NCBI GenBank assembly: GCA_902800215.1
Contig: CADCDS010000010.1
Span: 1-59,093 of the forward strand
Direction: 5' to 3'
Length of the DNA: 59,093 bases
Origin: an uncultured Bacteroidales bacterium
GTDB taxonomy: Bacteria > Bacteroidota > Bacteroidia > Bacteroidales > Paludibacteraceae
Shown here: piece by piece, positions 6,335 to 14,013 of the stretch
How positions within the stretch are numbered: the stretch's first letter is position 1
How the letters are laid out: each line of letters starts with the position of its first letter
Position numbers and translations under genes: made by a program
Notes under the pieces: model-generated
Seen by the model: only the letters and a program-made list of their open reading frames with translations
Databases searched by the model: none
What the model was told of the DNA's origin: nothing

Positions 6335-8043
6335 TGTCGGACAAAATACAATCTTTCAAACGCGAACTATCACGCGTCTTTGATGACAACCTGCATACCA
6401 AACAATGGCATAACTACGTCGATTATGCCATTATTGGTCTTATCATCCTATCTACGGTTGAGGTATTCCTTTCTACCTACGACGGCATCGTTGAGAAATA
6501 CGGTCTTTGGCTCAAAGTGGTGGACTATTTTACCATCGCATTCTTTACCGTCGAAGTGACATTGCGTATCTGGTGCGCCGACCTCATTGACGACAAATAC
6601 AAAGGCTTCTGGGGTAGGGTACGGTATTGCTTCTCGTTCTATGGACTGATTGACATCCTCTCTACCTATCCCTTCTACCTGCATTTCATTTTCCCCATGC
6701 CTTACGTGGCACTCAAAGCGCTGCGAATCGCTCGTCTGTTACGAGTTTTCCGCTATTTGAAAGCATTCAATGTGCTTTCAAGGGCTATGAAAGCAAAGAA
6801 AGACGAGATGTGGGTGTCGCTGCAGTTCCTCGTCATCATCACTCTGCTGCTATCTTTTGTCCTCTTCTTTGTAGAACATGAGGCGCAGCCGGAGGTTTAT
6901 GGCAACGGTTGGACCTCAGTTCTATGGGCGTTTGCGCAGTATATCGGTGATCCGGGTGGTTTTGCCGATACACCGCCTATTACCGTCACCGGTCGTATTA
7001 TCGCCTGTATCATCGGTGTGCTTGGTATCGCTATCTTTGCCGTTCCTGCCGGTCTAATCGGTTCTGCCTTCTCCGAAGTGATGGAGAAAGATGAGCAGAA
7101 TGAGAAGTCTAAGAATCACATTGATCGTATCGTCCATTCATTTAAGTTCGATAAAGACCAACAGCACACGAACTTATTTTACGTGCCTCGTTATCAACCG
7201 ATTTCGACTATCACAACACGTAAATTCCTAACGGAGGAACAGATTATCAAGGCTGTAGAGTTGTCCGATTGCTTGCATTTGTATAACCTGGCAAGTGCCG
7301 TTAATACGGCAGATGAACCGGTGGATAAGTTGGTGGTGGTAAACTATCTGCGGAATACTCCTTACGGCACATGTATAGACCGTGGGTCCAAAGTGACTAT
7401 CGTTAGCACATCAGGCTTTGCAGAACCTATGACCAGTTGGTTTGCCTATCATATTGCCAAATTAGGCGGTTTTAATTATGTAGCCAAAGAGGTGGAACTT
7501 GATCCCGATAATCCTGTTACGTATTATAATATCGCAGATGAGAGCGCTTGTCCGAACTTGCGTCTATTCCTCGATGATATCAACCGTCTGACCGAAAAAC
7601 CGGATAGTTGGGTGATTCCGATTCTCGGCGCTACAGGTCTCAAAAATCGCCCGGAACAGCTGCATTTCTGCTATAATTCCACGAAAGGGGATGAATCCTA
7701 TGATGATCCAAAGAGTCATATCCGGGATTATGCCACGTTTGACAAAATGTATCGGGAAATGGAAAACGTGATGGCGGAAAAATTTGATTATCATCTGGAT
7801 AAGAATAAATGGTATGCGGTAAACGCACAAAATATCGCCCATCACCTGAATGCAGACAATATCTTTACATTGCGCGTAGAGAGCCGCTTGTTTGTGTTTG
7901 AGAATACCTTCTTGGCCTTTACAAAACAAATTGCCGATTCCTTTAACCATGCTTTTGAACCGGAAATCGAGAAACAACTGCCGCCTGAGATGCTCAAGCG
8001 TCGTATCGGAAACGATTTCGGCATGTCGGATTATATAAATTGA
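6334..8043 (+). CDS. Voltage-gated ion channel with a non-canonical pore and a large cytosolic domain
   Basis: 569 aa, starting at the ATG that overlaps the previous stop (a GTG one codon earlier is possible). S1-S6 occupy about residues 25-250. S4 is ALRIARLLRVFRYLKAF with Arg every third residue. The pore loop reads WAFAQYIGDPGGFADTPP at about 198-215, where K+ channels have TVGYGD; only an IGD-like core remains, so ion selectivity cannot be assumed. S6 (IIGVLGIAIFAVPAGLIGSAF) is K+-channel-like. Residues about 290-569 form a soluble domain with conserved-looking Gly/Ser segments (VTIVSTSGFAEPMTSWFAYH) that I cannot assign; it may bind a ligand. Confidence 0.8.
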   Translation: MSDKIQSFKRELSRVFDDNLHTKQWHNYVDYAIIGLIILSTVEVFLSTYDGIVEKYGLWLKVVDYFTIAFFTVEVTLRIWCADLIDDKYKGFWGRVRYCFSFYGLIDILSTYPFYLHFIFPMPYVALKALRIARLLRVFRYLKAFNVLSRAMKAKKDEMWVSLQFLVIITLLLSFVLFFVEHEAQPEVYGNGWTSVLWAFAQYIGDPGGFADTPPITVTGRIIACIIGVLGIAIFAVPAGLIGSAFSEVMEKDEQNEKSKNHIDRIVHSFKFDKDQQHTNLFYVPRYQPISTITTRKFLTEEQIIKAVELSDCLHLYNLASAVNTADEPVDKLVVVNYLRNTPYGTCIDRGSKVTIVSTSGFAEPMTSWFAYHIAKLGGFNYVAKEVELDPDNPVTYYNIADESACPNLRLFLDDINRLTEKPDSWVIPILGATGLKNRPEQLHFCYNSTKGDESYDDPKSHIRDYATFDKMYREMENVMAEKFDYHLDKNKWYAVNAQNIAHHLNADNIFTLRVESRLFVFENTFLAFTKQIADSFNHAFEPEIEKQLPPEMLKRRIGNDFGMSDYIN

Positions 8044-8071
8044 GAAAAAATGCAAGTGGACTGAAAAGAAA

Positions 8072-8103
8072 TTTGCATATTTCGAAAAAAAGCAGTACCT
8101 TTG
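8072..8103 (+). promoter_or_regulatory. Promoter of the second channel gene
   Basis: TTTG 8072-8075, 20-nt spacer beginning CATATTTCGA, TACCTTTG 8096-8103. The predicted transcript start (about 8108) coincides with the start codon. Confidence 0.75.
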
Positions 8104-8107
8104 CAGC

Positions 8108-8899
8108 GTGAAACAGTGGATAAGGAAAATATTTCTCAATGACAAGTTTATCTTGTCGGTGATATTGCTTAATTCGGTGCTTATCTATGCGCAGGTAGCT
8201 GGGTATGAGAACACGACGATTCTGGTGTTTGACACCATCTGCACGTTTGTCTTCCTTATTGAGATGATCGTCAAACATAAGGAGTACGGTTTTCGTGGTT
8301 ATTGGAAAGACGGGTGGAATAAACTGGATGGAACGCTGGTGATTCTTTCGATGCCTTCCGTGGCGGCTTTGTTCGTGCCTAATGACTATTCCGGTTTGTC
8401 TTTGCTGATGATTTTCAGGCTGTTACGTGTGCTGCGGTTCTTCCGAGTACTGCATTTCTTTCCGAACTTCGGCAAAGTGGTGCAAGGTTTCAGAGTAGCC
8501 ATGCGGCAATCGTATGCGATCCTGCTGAGTTTTGCGGTGATCATCGTCATCTTCGGCCTTATCAATTGCAGTTTATTCAAGGAAGCGGATCCGGAACATT
8601 TCCAGACGCCGCTACGCTCCATCTACGCGGTATTTCAGATATGCACCGTAGAAGGGTGGTATGAAATACCGAACGCGATCGCTGATTTCTATGGCACCTC
8701 GTCTGTGGTGGCGGAGTTAGTTCGTGCTTATTTCTGTGCGATTCTCATTTTAGGAGGAATCATCGGCATGTCGTTCATCAATTCCATTTTTGTGGATGCT
8801 ATGGTAGCCGACAACAATGACGAAGTGATGGTCAAATTGGATGAGATGCAAAAGACACTGGATGAATTAAAAGAAAAAATAGAATCGCAAAAAGAGTAG
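8108..8899 (+). CDS. Single-domain voltage-gated Na+/Ca2+-type channel (BacNav-like)
   Basis: 263 aa with six transmembrane segments. S4 is FRLLRVLRFFRVL (R104, R107, R110, R113). The selectivity region TVEGWYEIP (T180, E182, W184) matches the TxExW signature of NaChBac/NavAb and CatSper-type pores. Residues 230-263 are a charged helix, as in the tetramerising C-terminal coiled coil of BacNav channels. GTG 8108 is chosen because the N-terminal amphipathic helix (MKQWIRKIFLNDKF) is needed before S1. This makes the mRNA leaderless or nearly so. It probably lets Na+ or Ca2+ enter on depolarisation. Confidence 0.85.
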   Translation: MKQWIRKIFLNDKFILSVILLNSVLIYAQVAGYENTTILVFDTICTFVFLIEMIVKHKEYGFRGYWKDGWNKLDGTLVILSMPSVAALFVPNDYSGLSLLMIFRLLRVLRFFRVLHFFPNFGKVVQGFRVAMRQSYAILLSFAVIIVIFGLINCSLFKEADPEHFQTPLRSIYAVFQICTVEGWYEIPNAIADFYGTSSVVAELVRAYFCAILILGGIIGMSFINSIFVDAMVADNNDEVMVKLDEMQKTLDELKEKIESQKE

Positions 8900-8903
8900 G
8901 AAT

Positions 8904-9185
8904 ATGAAACATACATTTTCAGCAAGTAGGGTGACCGGGGGGAATGCGGTATTCCCGGATGAGATCATCATAGATGACAGCGCCGAGAAGGTGACTTTTC
9001 GCAAGAAAAAACTGATCGGTTATGACGAGACGACCATTCGTTTCTCATCCATCGGTTCCGTTTCCCGTAGCGCCGGACTTATCTTCTGCGACATCACCAT
9101 CGAGACAAACGGCGGTGTCACGATCTTAGCGAATGGTTTCACCCGTTCCGACGCCAACGCCATCGTACGGCTGCTGAATCGCTGA
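8904..9185 (+). CDS. Small PH-like (bPH) domain protein
   Basis: 93 aa, predicted all-beta with a final helix (SDANAIVRLLNR). The pattern of strand, basic turn RKKKLIGYDETTIRFSSIGSV and a second sheet is that of bacterial PH-like domains. No membrane segment or signal peptide. It lies 4 nt after the channel stop and is surely co-transcribed with it. A role in membrane or channel association is inferred. Confidence 0.6.
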   Translation: MKHTFSASRVTGGNAVFPDEIIIDDSAEKVTFRKKKLIGYDETTIRFSSIGSVSRSAGLIFCDITIETNGGVTILANGFTRSDANAIVRLLNR

Positions 9186-9225
9186 AAGGGTAGGGGTTTG
9201 GCACGGAAATTGTAGAGTAGGGGAT

Positions 9226-9840
9226 ATGAAACGGATTGGTCTCTTCATAGTAACGCTATTGGCTTGCGCGACGATGCAGGCGCAATATGTGGTGTCGGAC
9301 AAGTATGACCTGTGGTTCGAAGACACGGGTCATGAGGTGACGACACGCAAATCCGTGGCCTGCACGGACCATTTCCAGGATCTGTGGAACGGCTGCATGG
9401 TGAAGACTTCCGGCCAGACGATTTATATCTATCGCGACGGCTATTCGATTTTATATGGCGATCAGATCAACCTGCTGTACAACGGTTATTACCGCGTTCG
9501 GCGTGGTAGCACCTGGTATCTCGCCGACGCAGACGGCGACCTGGTAAGCGGCATCTACGGCAAGGATATGTTGTATTATCCGTTCGGTTATGTGGCTGTT
9601 CTGCGCAGTTCCGGTTACTGGGACATCTATCATTGTTCGGGCCGTAAGGTGGACTGTTACTCGTACGAAGGTCCGTATATCTACTGGAACGGCTGTTTCC
9701 TGATCAAGCAAGGCAGTTACTGGTATGCTGTGGATGCAGACGGCGATAAGCTCAGCGGTGTCTATGGTGACCGCGTGATCCTGTTAGATGACGGTCGCTG
9801 GAAATGTATCCGTGGTTCATACGTCACGTACATCGACTAA
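9226..9840 (+). CDS. Secreted WG-like repeat protein
   Basis: 204 aa. A signal peptide at residues 1-19 (MKRIGLFIVTLLACATMQA) is followed by Tyr/Gly/Asp-rich repeats. Two clear copies are YLADADGDLVSGIYGKD at about residue 100 and YAVDADGDKLSGVYGDR at about 167, resembling WG_beta_rep or propeller-type repeats. It is probably periplasmic or surface-exposed. No function is assigned. Confidence 0.65.
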   Translation: MKRIGLFIVTLLACATMQAQYVVSDKYDLWFEDTGHEVTTRKSVACTDHFQDLWNGCMVKTSGQTIYIYRDGYSILYGDQINLLYNGYYRVRRGSTWYLADADGDLVSGIYGKDMLYYPFGYVAVLRSSGYWDIYHCSGRKVDCYSYEGPYIYWNGCFLIKQGSYWYAVDADGDKLSGVYGDRVILLDDGRWKCIRGSYVTYID

Positions 9841-9901
9841 ACAATGCCTAATGAAAGAAATATACGTTTAGGAATCTAATCGTGATTATGTAAAATAGCA
9901 T

Positions 9902-12259
9902 ATGGAAGAAATCAATTATACAGACGTACTACCTATTAAGAATACGGTTTTGTTTCCGGGGGTGATGCTCCCTATCGCCGTTTCTAAGAAAAGCAGTTTG
10001 AAACTTATCAAGGCGGTGTTAAAGGAGAACCGACAATTGATTTTGCTTACGCAGAAAGACGGCAAAGTGGCGGAACCGAAGGCTGAGGATCTGTACTCGA
10101 CCGGTGTCTTGGCTCGTGTGCTGCAGATCATTCCTGTTCCGGAAATGGGCAAAGATACGATGATGACGATCTTTGAGAGTTTTCACCGTATTCAGGTTTC
10201 CGATTTTATTGAAGAAGACGGACGTCTCAAGGCGAAAGCGATGGAGATGGAGGAACATATGCCTCCGAGAAGTGAACGGCAGGAGTTCAAAGCGACCGCC
10301 GAGAGTATCCGGGAGACGGTCGTGAAGATCTTAGAGGAGCGTGAGAATGCGCCGGCTGGTCTGCAGACCTCGATCAAGAATATCGTGGATGACTCGATGA
10401 TGGTGAACTATGTGTGCTCCATCTACCATATGCCTTCCGATCAAAAACAAGGCCTGCTTGAAATCCACTCGATGATGGAGCGTGCCGAAGCCTTACTGAC
10501 TATTCTGCAGCGCGACTTGGAGGAACTGACCATCAAGGCCGATATCCGCCGTCGTACGGCAGAGAAGATCGACCAGCGGCAACGGGAGTACTTCCTGCAG
10601 CAGGAGATGGAGACCATCAAAAAGGACTTGGGCACCAACGATGACAACGAGAAGACCATCCAGGATTTACGGGATCGTGCCAAGGAGAAACAATGGTCGG
10701 AAGCGGTGGCAGAACGCTTTGAGAAGGAGGTGAAAAGGCTTGAACATATGCATGCTTTCTCTCCTGACTACTCTACCCAACTCGATTATCTGAACACGTT
10801 TTTAGAACTGCCTTGGGGCATTTATTCCGAGGATAACTACGATATGCAGCACGCCAAAGAGGTGCTCGATCGGGATCACTACGGATTGGATAAAGTGAAA
10901 GAACGGATTGTCGAATACTTGGCGGTACAACGCCAATTGGCACTTCGTAGCAAAAAGGACAAAGAATCTCATCCGGTGAAAAGTCCGATTTTGTGTTTGT
11001 TCGGCCCTCCGGGTGTCGGCAAAACGAGTCTGGGAAAGAGTGTGGCCGAAGCCTTGGGACGCAAGTATGCACGGGTGTCGTTAGGCGGTTTGCACGATGA
11101 GGCGGAGATCCGTGGACATCGTCGAACGTATATCGGTGCACTGCCGGGTCGTATCATTGACAGCATCAAGAAATGCGGTACTTCGAATCCCGTCTTCGTG
11201 CTCGATGAGGTGGATAAGATCGGTGCCGATTACAAAGGCGATCCGACGGCAGCATTGCTCGAGGTGCTGGATCCGGAACAGAACAGCACGTTCCATGACA
11301 ACTATCTGGACGTCGATTATGACCTGAGTAAAGTGCTCTTTATTGCAACCGCCAACAGTCTGGAAACCGTACCGAGACCCCTACTCGATCGTATGGAGTT
11401 GATCGAGATGACGGGATACCTGCAGGAAGAGAAAGAAGAGATCGCCAAGCGGCATCTCATTCCGAAGGAGCTGGCGAACCATGGTCTGAAAGCGAGTCAG
11501 TTGAAGTTCAAGAAGGAGATTCTTTCTCATATCATTGATGATTACACGCGTGAATCGGGTGTGCGCAGTCTGGAGCGTCAGATCGCTACCATCTGCCGGA
11601 AGGTGGATACCAAACTGGCATTGGGCGAGGAATACAACGTGACGTTGACGCTGGACGATCTGCGCAATTATCTGGGACAGAAACGGTTCAGCCGTGATGC
11701 CTGGGAAACGAATAAGTACGTAGGAGTCGTGACCGGTTTGGCTTGGACGCAGGTAGGCGGTGAGATCTTGTTTATCGAGACCAGTCTGTCAGCCGCCAAA
11801 GCACCGACACTGACGCTGACGGGTAACTTAGGCGACGTGATGAAGGAATCGGCGACCTTAGCGTTAGGTTACGTGAAGGCGCATGCCAAAGAACTCGGCA
11901 TCAAACCCGACGTGTTCGAGAAGACAGCGGTTCATATCCATGTGCCGGAAGGAGCGATACCGAAAGACGGTCCGAGTGCCGGTATCACGATGACCACGGC
12001 ATTAGTGAGTGCGTTTACTAAACGGTTAGTCAAACCGAGAATCGCGATGACGGGTGAGATGACGCTGCGCGGTAAGGTGCTGCCTATCGGTGGTGTCAAA
12101 GAAAAACTGCTCGCCGCAAAACGAGCAGGTATCACGGATATCATCCTCTGCGAGGAAAACCGCAAAGACGTGATGGAGATTGCCGATATCTACCTGAAAG
12201 GCTTAAAACTGCACTATGTGCACGATATCAGCGAAGTACTTAAGATAGCGTTGGTGTAA
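9902..12259 (+). CDS. lon: ATP-dependent Lon protease
   Basis: 785 aa, a typical full-length LonA. The N-terminal substrate-binding domain starts DVLPIKNTVLFPG. Walker A is GPPGVGKTSLGKS, and sensor and arginine motifs are present. The C-terminal serine protease domain has S692 in PKDGPSAG and K733 in GGVKEKLL as the catalytic dyad. It degrades damaged and regulatory proteins in the cytosol. No standard vegetative promoter is evident upstream. The 3' end overlaps the convergent XRE gene by 20 nt. Confidence 0.97.
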   Translation: MEEINYTDVLPIKNTVLFPGVMLPIAVSKKSSLKLIKAVLKENRQLILLTQKDGKVAEPKAEDLYSTGVLARVLQIIPVPEMGKDTMMTIFESFHRIQVSDFIEEDGRLKAKAMEMEEHMPPRSERQEFKATAESIRETVVKILEERENAPAGLQTSIKNIVDDSMMVNYVCSIYHMPSDQKQGLLEIHSMMERAEALLTILQRDLEELTIKADIRRRTAEKIDQRQREYFLQQEMETIKKDLGTNDDNEKTIQDLRDRAKEKQWSEAVAERFEKEVKRLEHMHAFSPDYSTQLDYLNTFLELPWGIYSEDNYDMQHAKEVLDRDHYGLDKVKERIVEYLAVQRQLALRSKKDKESHPVKSPILCLFGPPGVGKTSLGKSVAEALGRKYARVSLGGLHDEAEIRGHRRTYIGALPGRIIDSIKKCGTSNPVFVLDEVDKIGADYKGDPTAALLEVLDPEQNSTFHDNYLDVDYDLSKVLFIATANSLETVPRPLLDRMELIEMTGYLQEEKEEIAKRHLIPKELANHGLKASQLKFKKEILSHIIDDYTRESGVRSLERQIATICRKVDTKLALGEEYNVTLTLDDLRNYLGQKRFSRDAWETNKYVGVVTGLAWTQVGGEILFIETSLSAAKAPTLTLTGNLGDVMKESATLALGYVKAHAKELGIKPDVFEKTAVHIHVPEGAIPKDGPSAGITMTTALVSAFTKRLVKPRIAMTGEMTLRGKVLPIGGVKEKLLAAKRAGITDIILCEENRKDVMEIADIYLKGLKLHYVHDISEVLKIALV

Positions 12260-12635
12260 ACTCCAGATAAGTACCGTCTGTGAAATAGACCACGATATTC
12301 TTGATCTGTTTAGAAGGAGCCGCAATGATTTGCGGCTCTTCTTTTTGTGCCGTCCTTCTGGGTTTCGTTCCGGGATCGGGTGCTTGGGTGTCAAACAGAC
12401 CCGGATCTTTTCCCGGTTCCGTACGCCACATATCCCCTCTACCGGCAATCAACCATTCGGGATTAAGCGTCGGATAACGCTCCATAATCCGCTTCATCAC
12501 TTCCAGACTCGGGTTATTCCGCCCGGCCATCATATTACTGATCGTTCCCGGCTGCACATGAATCTCAGCAGCAAACTGACGTGCAGAGAAATTCAAGGAC
12601 TGCATCAAGGTTTCTATACGTTCTTTATCGGACAT
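12240..12635 (-). CDS. XRE-family HTH transcriptional regulator
   Basis: 131 aa from ATG 12633-12635. Residues about 6-65 form a helix-turn-helix (FSARQFAAEIHVQPGTISNMMAGRNNPSLEVMKRI) of the phage-repressor type. It is followed by the LNPEWLIAGRGDMW block typical of Bacteroidota XRE proteins, a Pro/Thr-rich linker, and a short C-terminal beta segment. It has its own promoter, with a three-copy 10-nt repeat between promoter and ATG that could be an operator. Confidence 0.85.
   Translation of the reverse strand: MSDKERIETLMQSLNFSARQFAAEIHVQPGTISNMMAGRNNPSLEVMKRIMERYPTLNPEWLIAGRGDMWRTEPGKDPGLFDTQAPDPGTKPRRTAQKEEPQIIAAPSKQIKNIVVYFTDGTYLEFTPTLS
12312..12346 (+). terminator. Terminator of lon, embedded in the opposite-strand gene
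   Basis: A 12-bp stem with one bulge (AGAAG-G-AGCCGCA with TGCGGCTCTTCT), followed by TTTTT. It lies 53 nt after the lon stop and inside the coding sequence of the convergent XRE regulator. Confidence 0.75.
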
Positions 12636-12637
12636 AA

Positions 12638-12667
12638 TTGTTTGAAGTTGTTTGAGGTTGTTTGACG
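12638..12667. repeat. Three tandem 10-nt repeats before the XRE start codon
   Basis: TTGTTTGAAG, TTGTTTGAGG and TTGTTTGACG, exactly in register with a 10-nt period (about one helical turn). Located just upstream of the regulator ATG on the minus strand. Confidence 0.75.
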
Positions 12668-12687
12668 TAGTTTTTCTAAATCGAGTG

Positions 12688-12719
12688 CAAAGGTACAAAA
12701 AAATATCGAAATACACAAA
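12688..12719 (-). promoter_or_regulatory. Promoter of the XRE regulator
   Basis: Minus-strand TACCTTTG (12688-12695), 20-nt spacer, TTTG (12716-12719). Confidence 0.75.
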
Positions 12720-12728
12720 TATATGCAC

Positions 12729-13258
12729 GATTATTTTTAAAATATTTTTGTTATTTGTGAATATCTTACGGTTTTGCCTTGTGAACAGTCATCTGTGAGC
12801 ACTAAGCGTGGAACAATTTGGAGGTATCGAACCGATCTTAAGCGCCACCTACACAACTGCATTTAAAATGCTATCGTTATTTTACTTTATATAATATACC
12901 TAATATACACATTATGAACTATTTATATATACTATTGACCATCCAATATTACTTTTATCTATAAAACGATACGATTGTTAAGAAATTAACAAAGTACAAG
13001 TTTAAGTAAATGCTATAAATACTGAAATATAATGTGTTATATGTTATAAATACGTATGTTTTTAACAATTATACCGTAGATTGTGAGAGGGTGAAATATA
13101 GAACATTTTGATTTGGGATGCTACTCTACTCTATTGGGATGACGGATGGAAAGGAAGTTGAATAGATGTATTTTGCTGCAGTTTGTGACGCGTAGATTTG
13201 TGTGCAAAATTTACCGATATACTGTTCACGTTTATTGTTCACAAAAATGGATTTTTCT
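12729..13258. other. AT-rich intergenic region without recognisable genes
   Basis: Very AT-rich on the whole, with stops in all frames. No tRNA, terminator or convincing ORF was found. It separates the XRE regulator from the small-ORF transcription unit. Confidence 0.6.
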
Positions 13259-13290
13259 CTTGCATAATTCACAAAAATGTAGTACCTTTG
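13259..13290 (+). promoter_or_regulatory. Promoter of the 52-aa small ORF
   Basis: CTTG 13259-13262, 20-nt spacer, TACCTTTG 13283-13290. The leader to the ATG at 13353 is about 57 nt. Confidence 0.7.
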
Positions 13291-13352
13291 CACTCGATTT
13301 AGAAAAAGATAGAATAAGCAACTTTTGCCATTAAACTAAAAACTGAACAACT

Positions 13353-13511
13353 ATGAAAATGAAATTAACATCATTAAAACAGCAAACGCAGGATTATCTC
13401 CTGCGTTTGTTCGTTGCTCCTTCTGAAGCGGAAGGGGATTCACTCCACTCCGAGTTCTACACTTGTGCCCATGTGGGCACGCATGCGCGTCTGCATCAGT
13501 ACTATCCTTGA
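13353..13511 (+). CDS. Putative 52-aa small protein
   Basis: The open frame MKMKLTSLKQQTQDYLLRLF... ends four bases before the convergent DUF4476 gene. It has its own promoter and a normal leader, which is the main support. The C-terminal half is rich in His, Tyr and Cys. The DNA includes a perfect 11-bp inverted repeat (13379-13389 with 13395-13405), so it could instead be a non-coding transcript with a hairpin. No homologue is known to me. Confidence 0.4.
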   Translation: MKMKLTSLKQQTQDYLLRLFVAPSEAEGDSLHSEFYTCAHVGTHARLHQYYP

Positions 13512-13515
13512 TGGA

Positions 13516-13923
13516 TTAATGGCGGACACCCGGCATAACTGCGTCCATCAAAGCATCGAAATTGCTGCGGAACGAGAAGGAATCGCGTAAGGCATAGTAG
13601 TTCTGCTGATCTTCACAGTAGTCATACGCAAAGATGAGGAACTTCAAACGGTTGTCGTCAAACGAGAACACCTCTGCCATGCGTGCCAAATCCTCGACAC
13701 AGAAATGTCCCAGCACGACGCATAACTTAGCTATTTCCAGTTTTTTGTCGTCAAACGACTGATCGTTCAACACATGCATCGTCATACCCATTTGCTCATG
13801 GGTAGCGCACTCGATGCGATGATGTCCCCTACCGTGACCACCTCGGTCATCATGATGGTGGTGCTGCGCCTGAATAGACACCGTACTCAGCGCCAATAAT
13901 AAGATAAAGAATGTTTTTTTCAT
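13516..13923 (-). CDS. Secreted DUF4476 protein
   Basis: 135 aa. Signal peptide at about 1-19, then a His/Gly-rich linker (HHHHDDRGGHGRGHH) that may bind metal. Residues 42-133 match the helical DUF4476 domain common in Bacteroidota (DDKKLEIAKLCV ... FDDNRLKFLIFAYDYCED). Probably periplasmic; function unknown. Confidence 0.75.
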   Translation of the reverse strand: MKKTFFILLLALSTVSIQAQHHHHDDRGGHGRGHHRIECATHEQMGMTMHVLNDQSFDDKKLEIAKLCVVLGHFCVEDLARMAEVFSFDDNRLKFLIFAYDYCEDQQNYYALRDSFSFRSNFDALMDAVMPGVRH

Positions 13924-13946
13924 AATGATTCAAATCAATTACGCTG

Positions 13947-13977
13947 CAAAGGTACAAAAAAATTTGCATATGTCAAA
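13947..13977 (-). promoter_or_regulatory. Promoter of the DUF4476 gene (divergent pair)
   Basis: Minus-strand TACCTTTG (13947-13954) and TTTG (13974-13977), 19-nt spacer. It interleaves with the plus-strand promoter of ispE. Confidence 0.7.
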
Positions 13978-13994
13978 AAAAAACTGTAATTTTG
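13963..13994 (+). promoter_or_regulatory. Promoter of ispE (divergent pair)
   Basis: TTTG 13963-13966, 20-nt spacer starting CATATGTCAA, TAATTTTG 13987-13994. Its -33 region overlaps that of the DUF4476 promoter, so the two cannot easily be occupied at once. Confidence 0.75.
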
Positions 13995-14013
13995 CATGCA
14001 AATTATAAAAAAA

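Noticed and set aside
12818-12850. T-arm-like sequence GGTTCGATACC on the minus strand
   Set aside because: Flanking bases do not form the T-stem, and no anticodon or acceptor arm is present.
13353-13511. Leader-peptide attenuator (His-rich 52-codon ORF with hairpin)
   Set aside because: The following gene runs in the opposite direction, so no downstream operon could be controlled by it.
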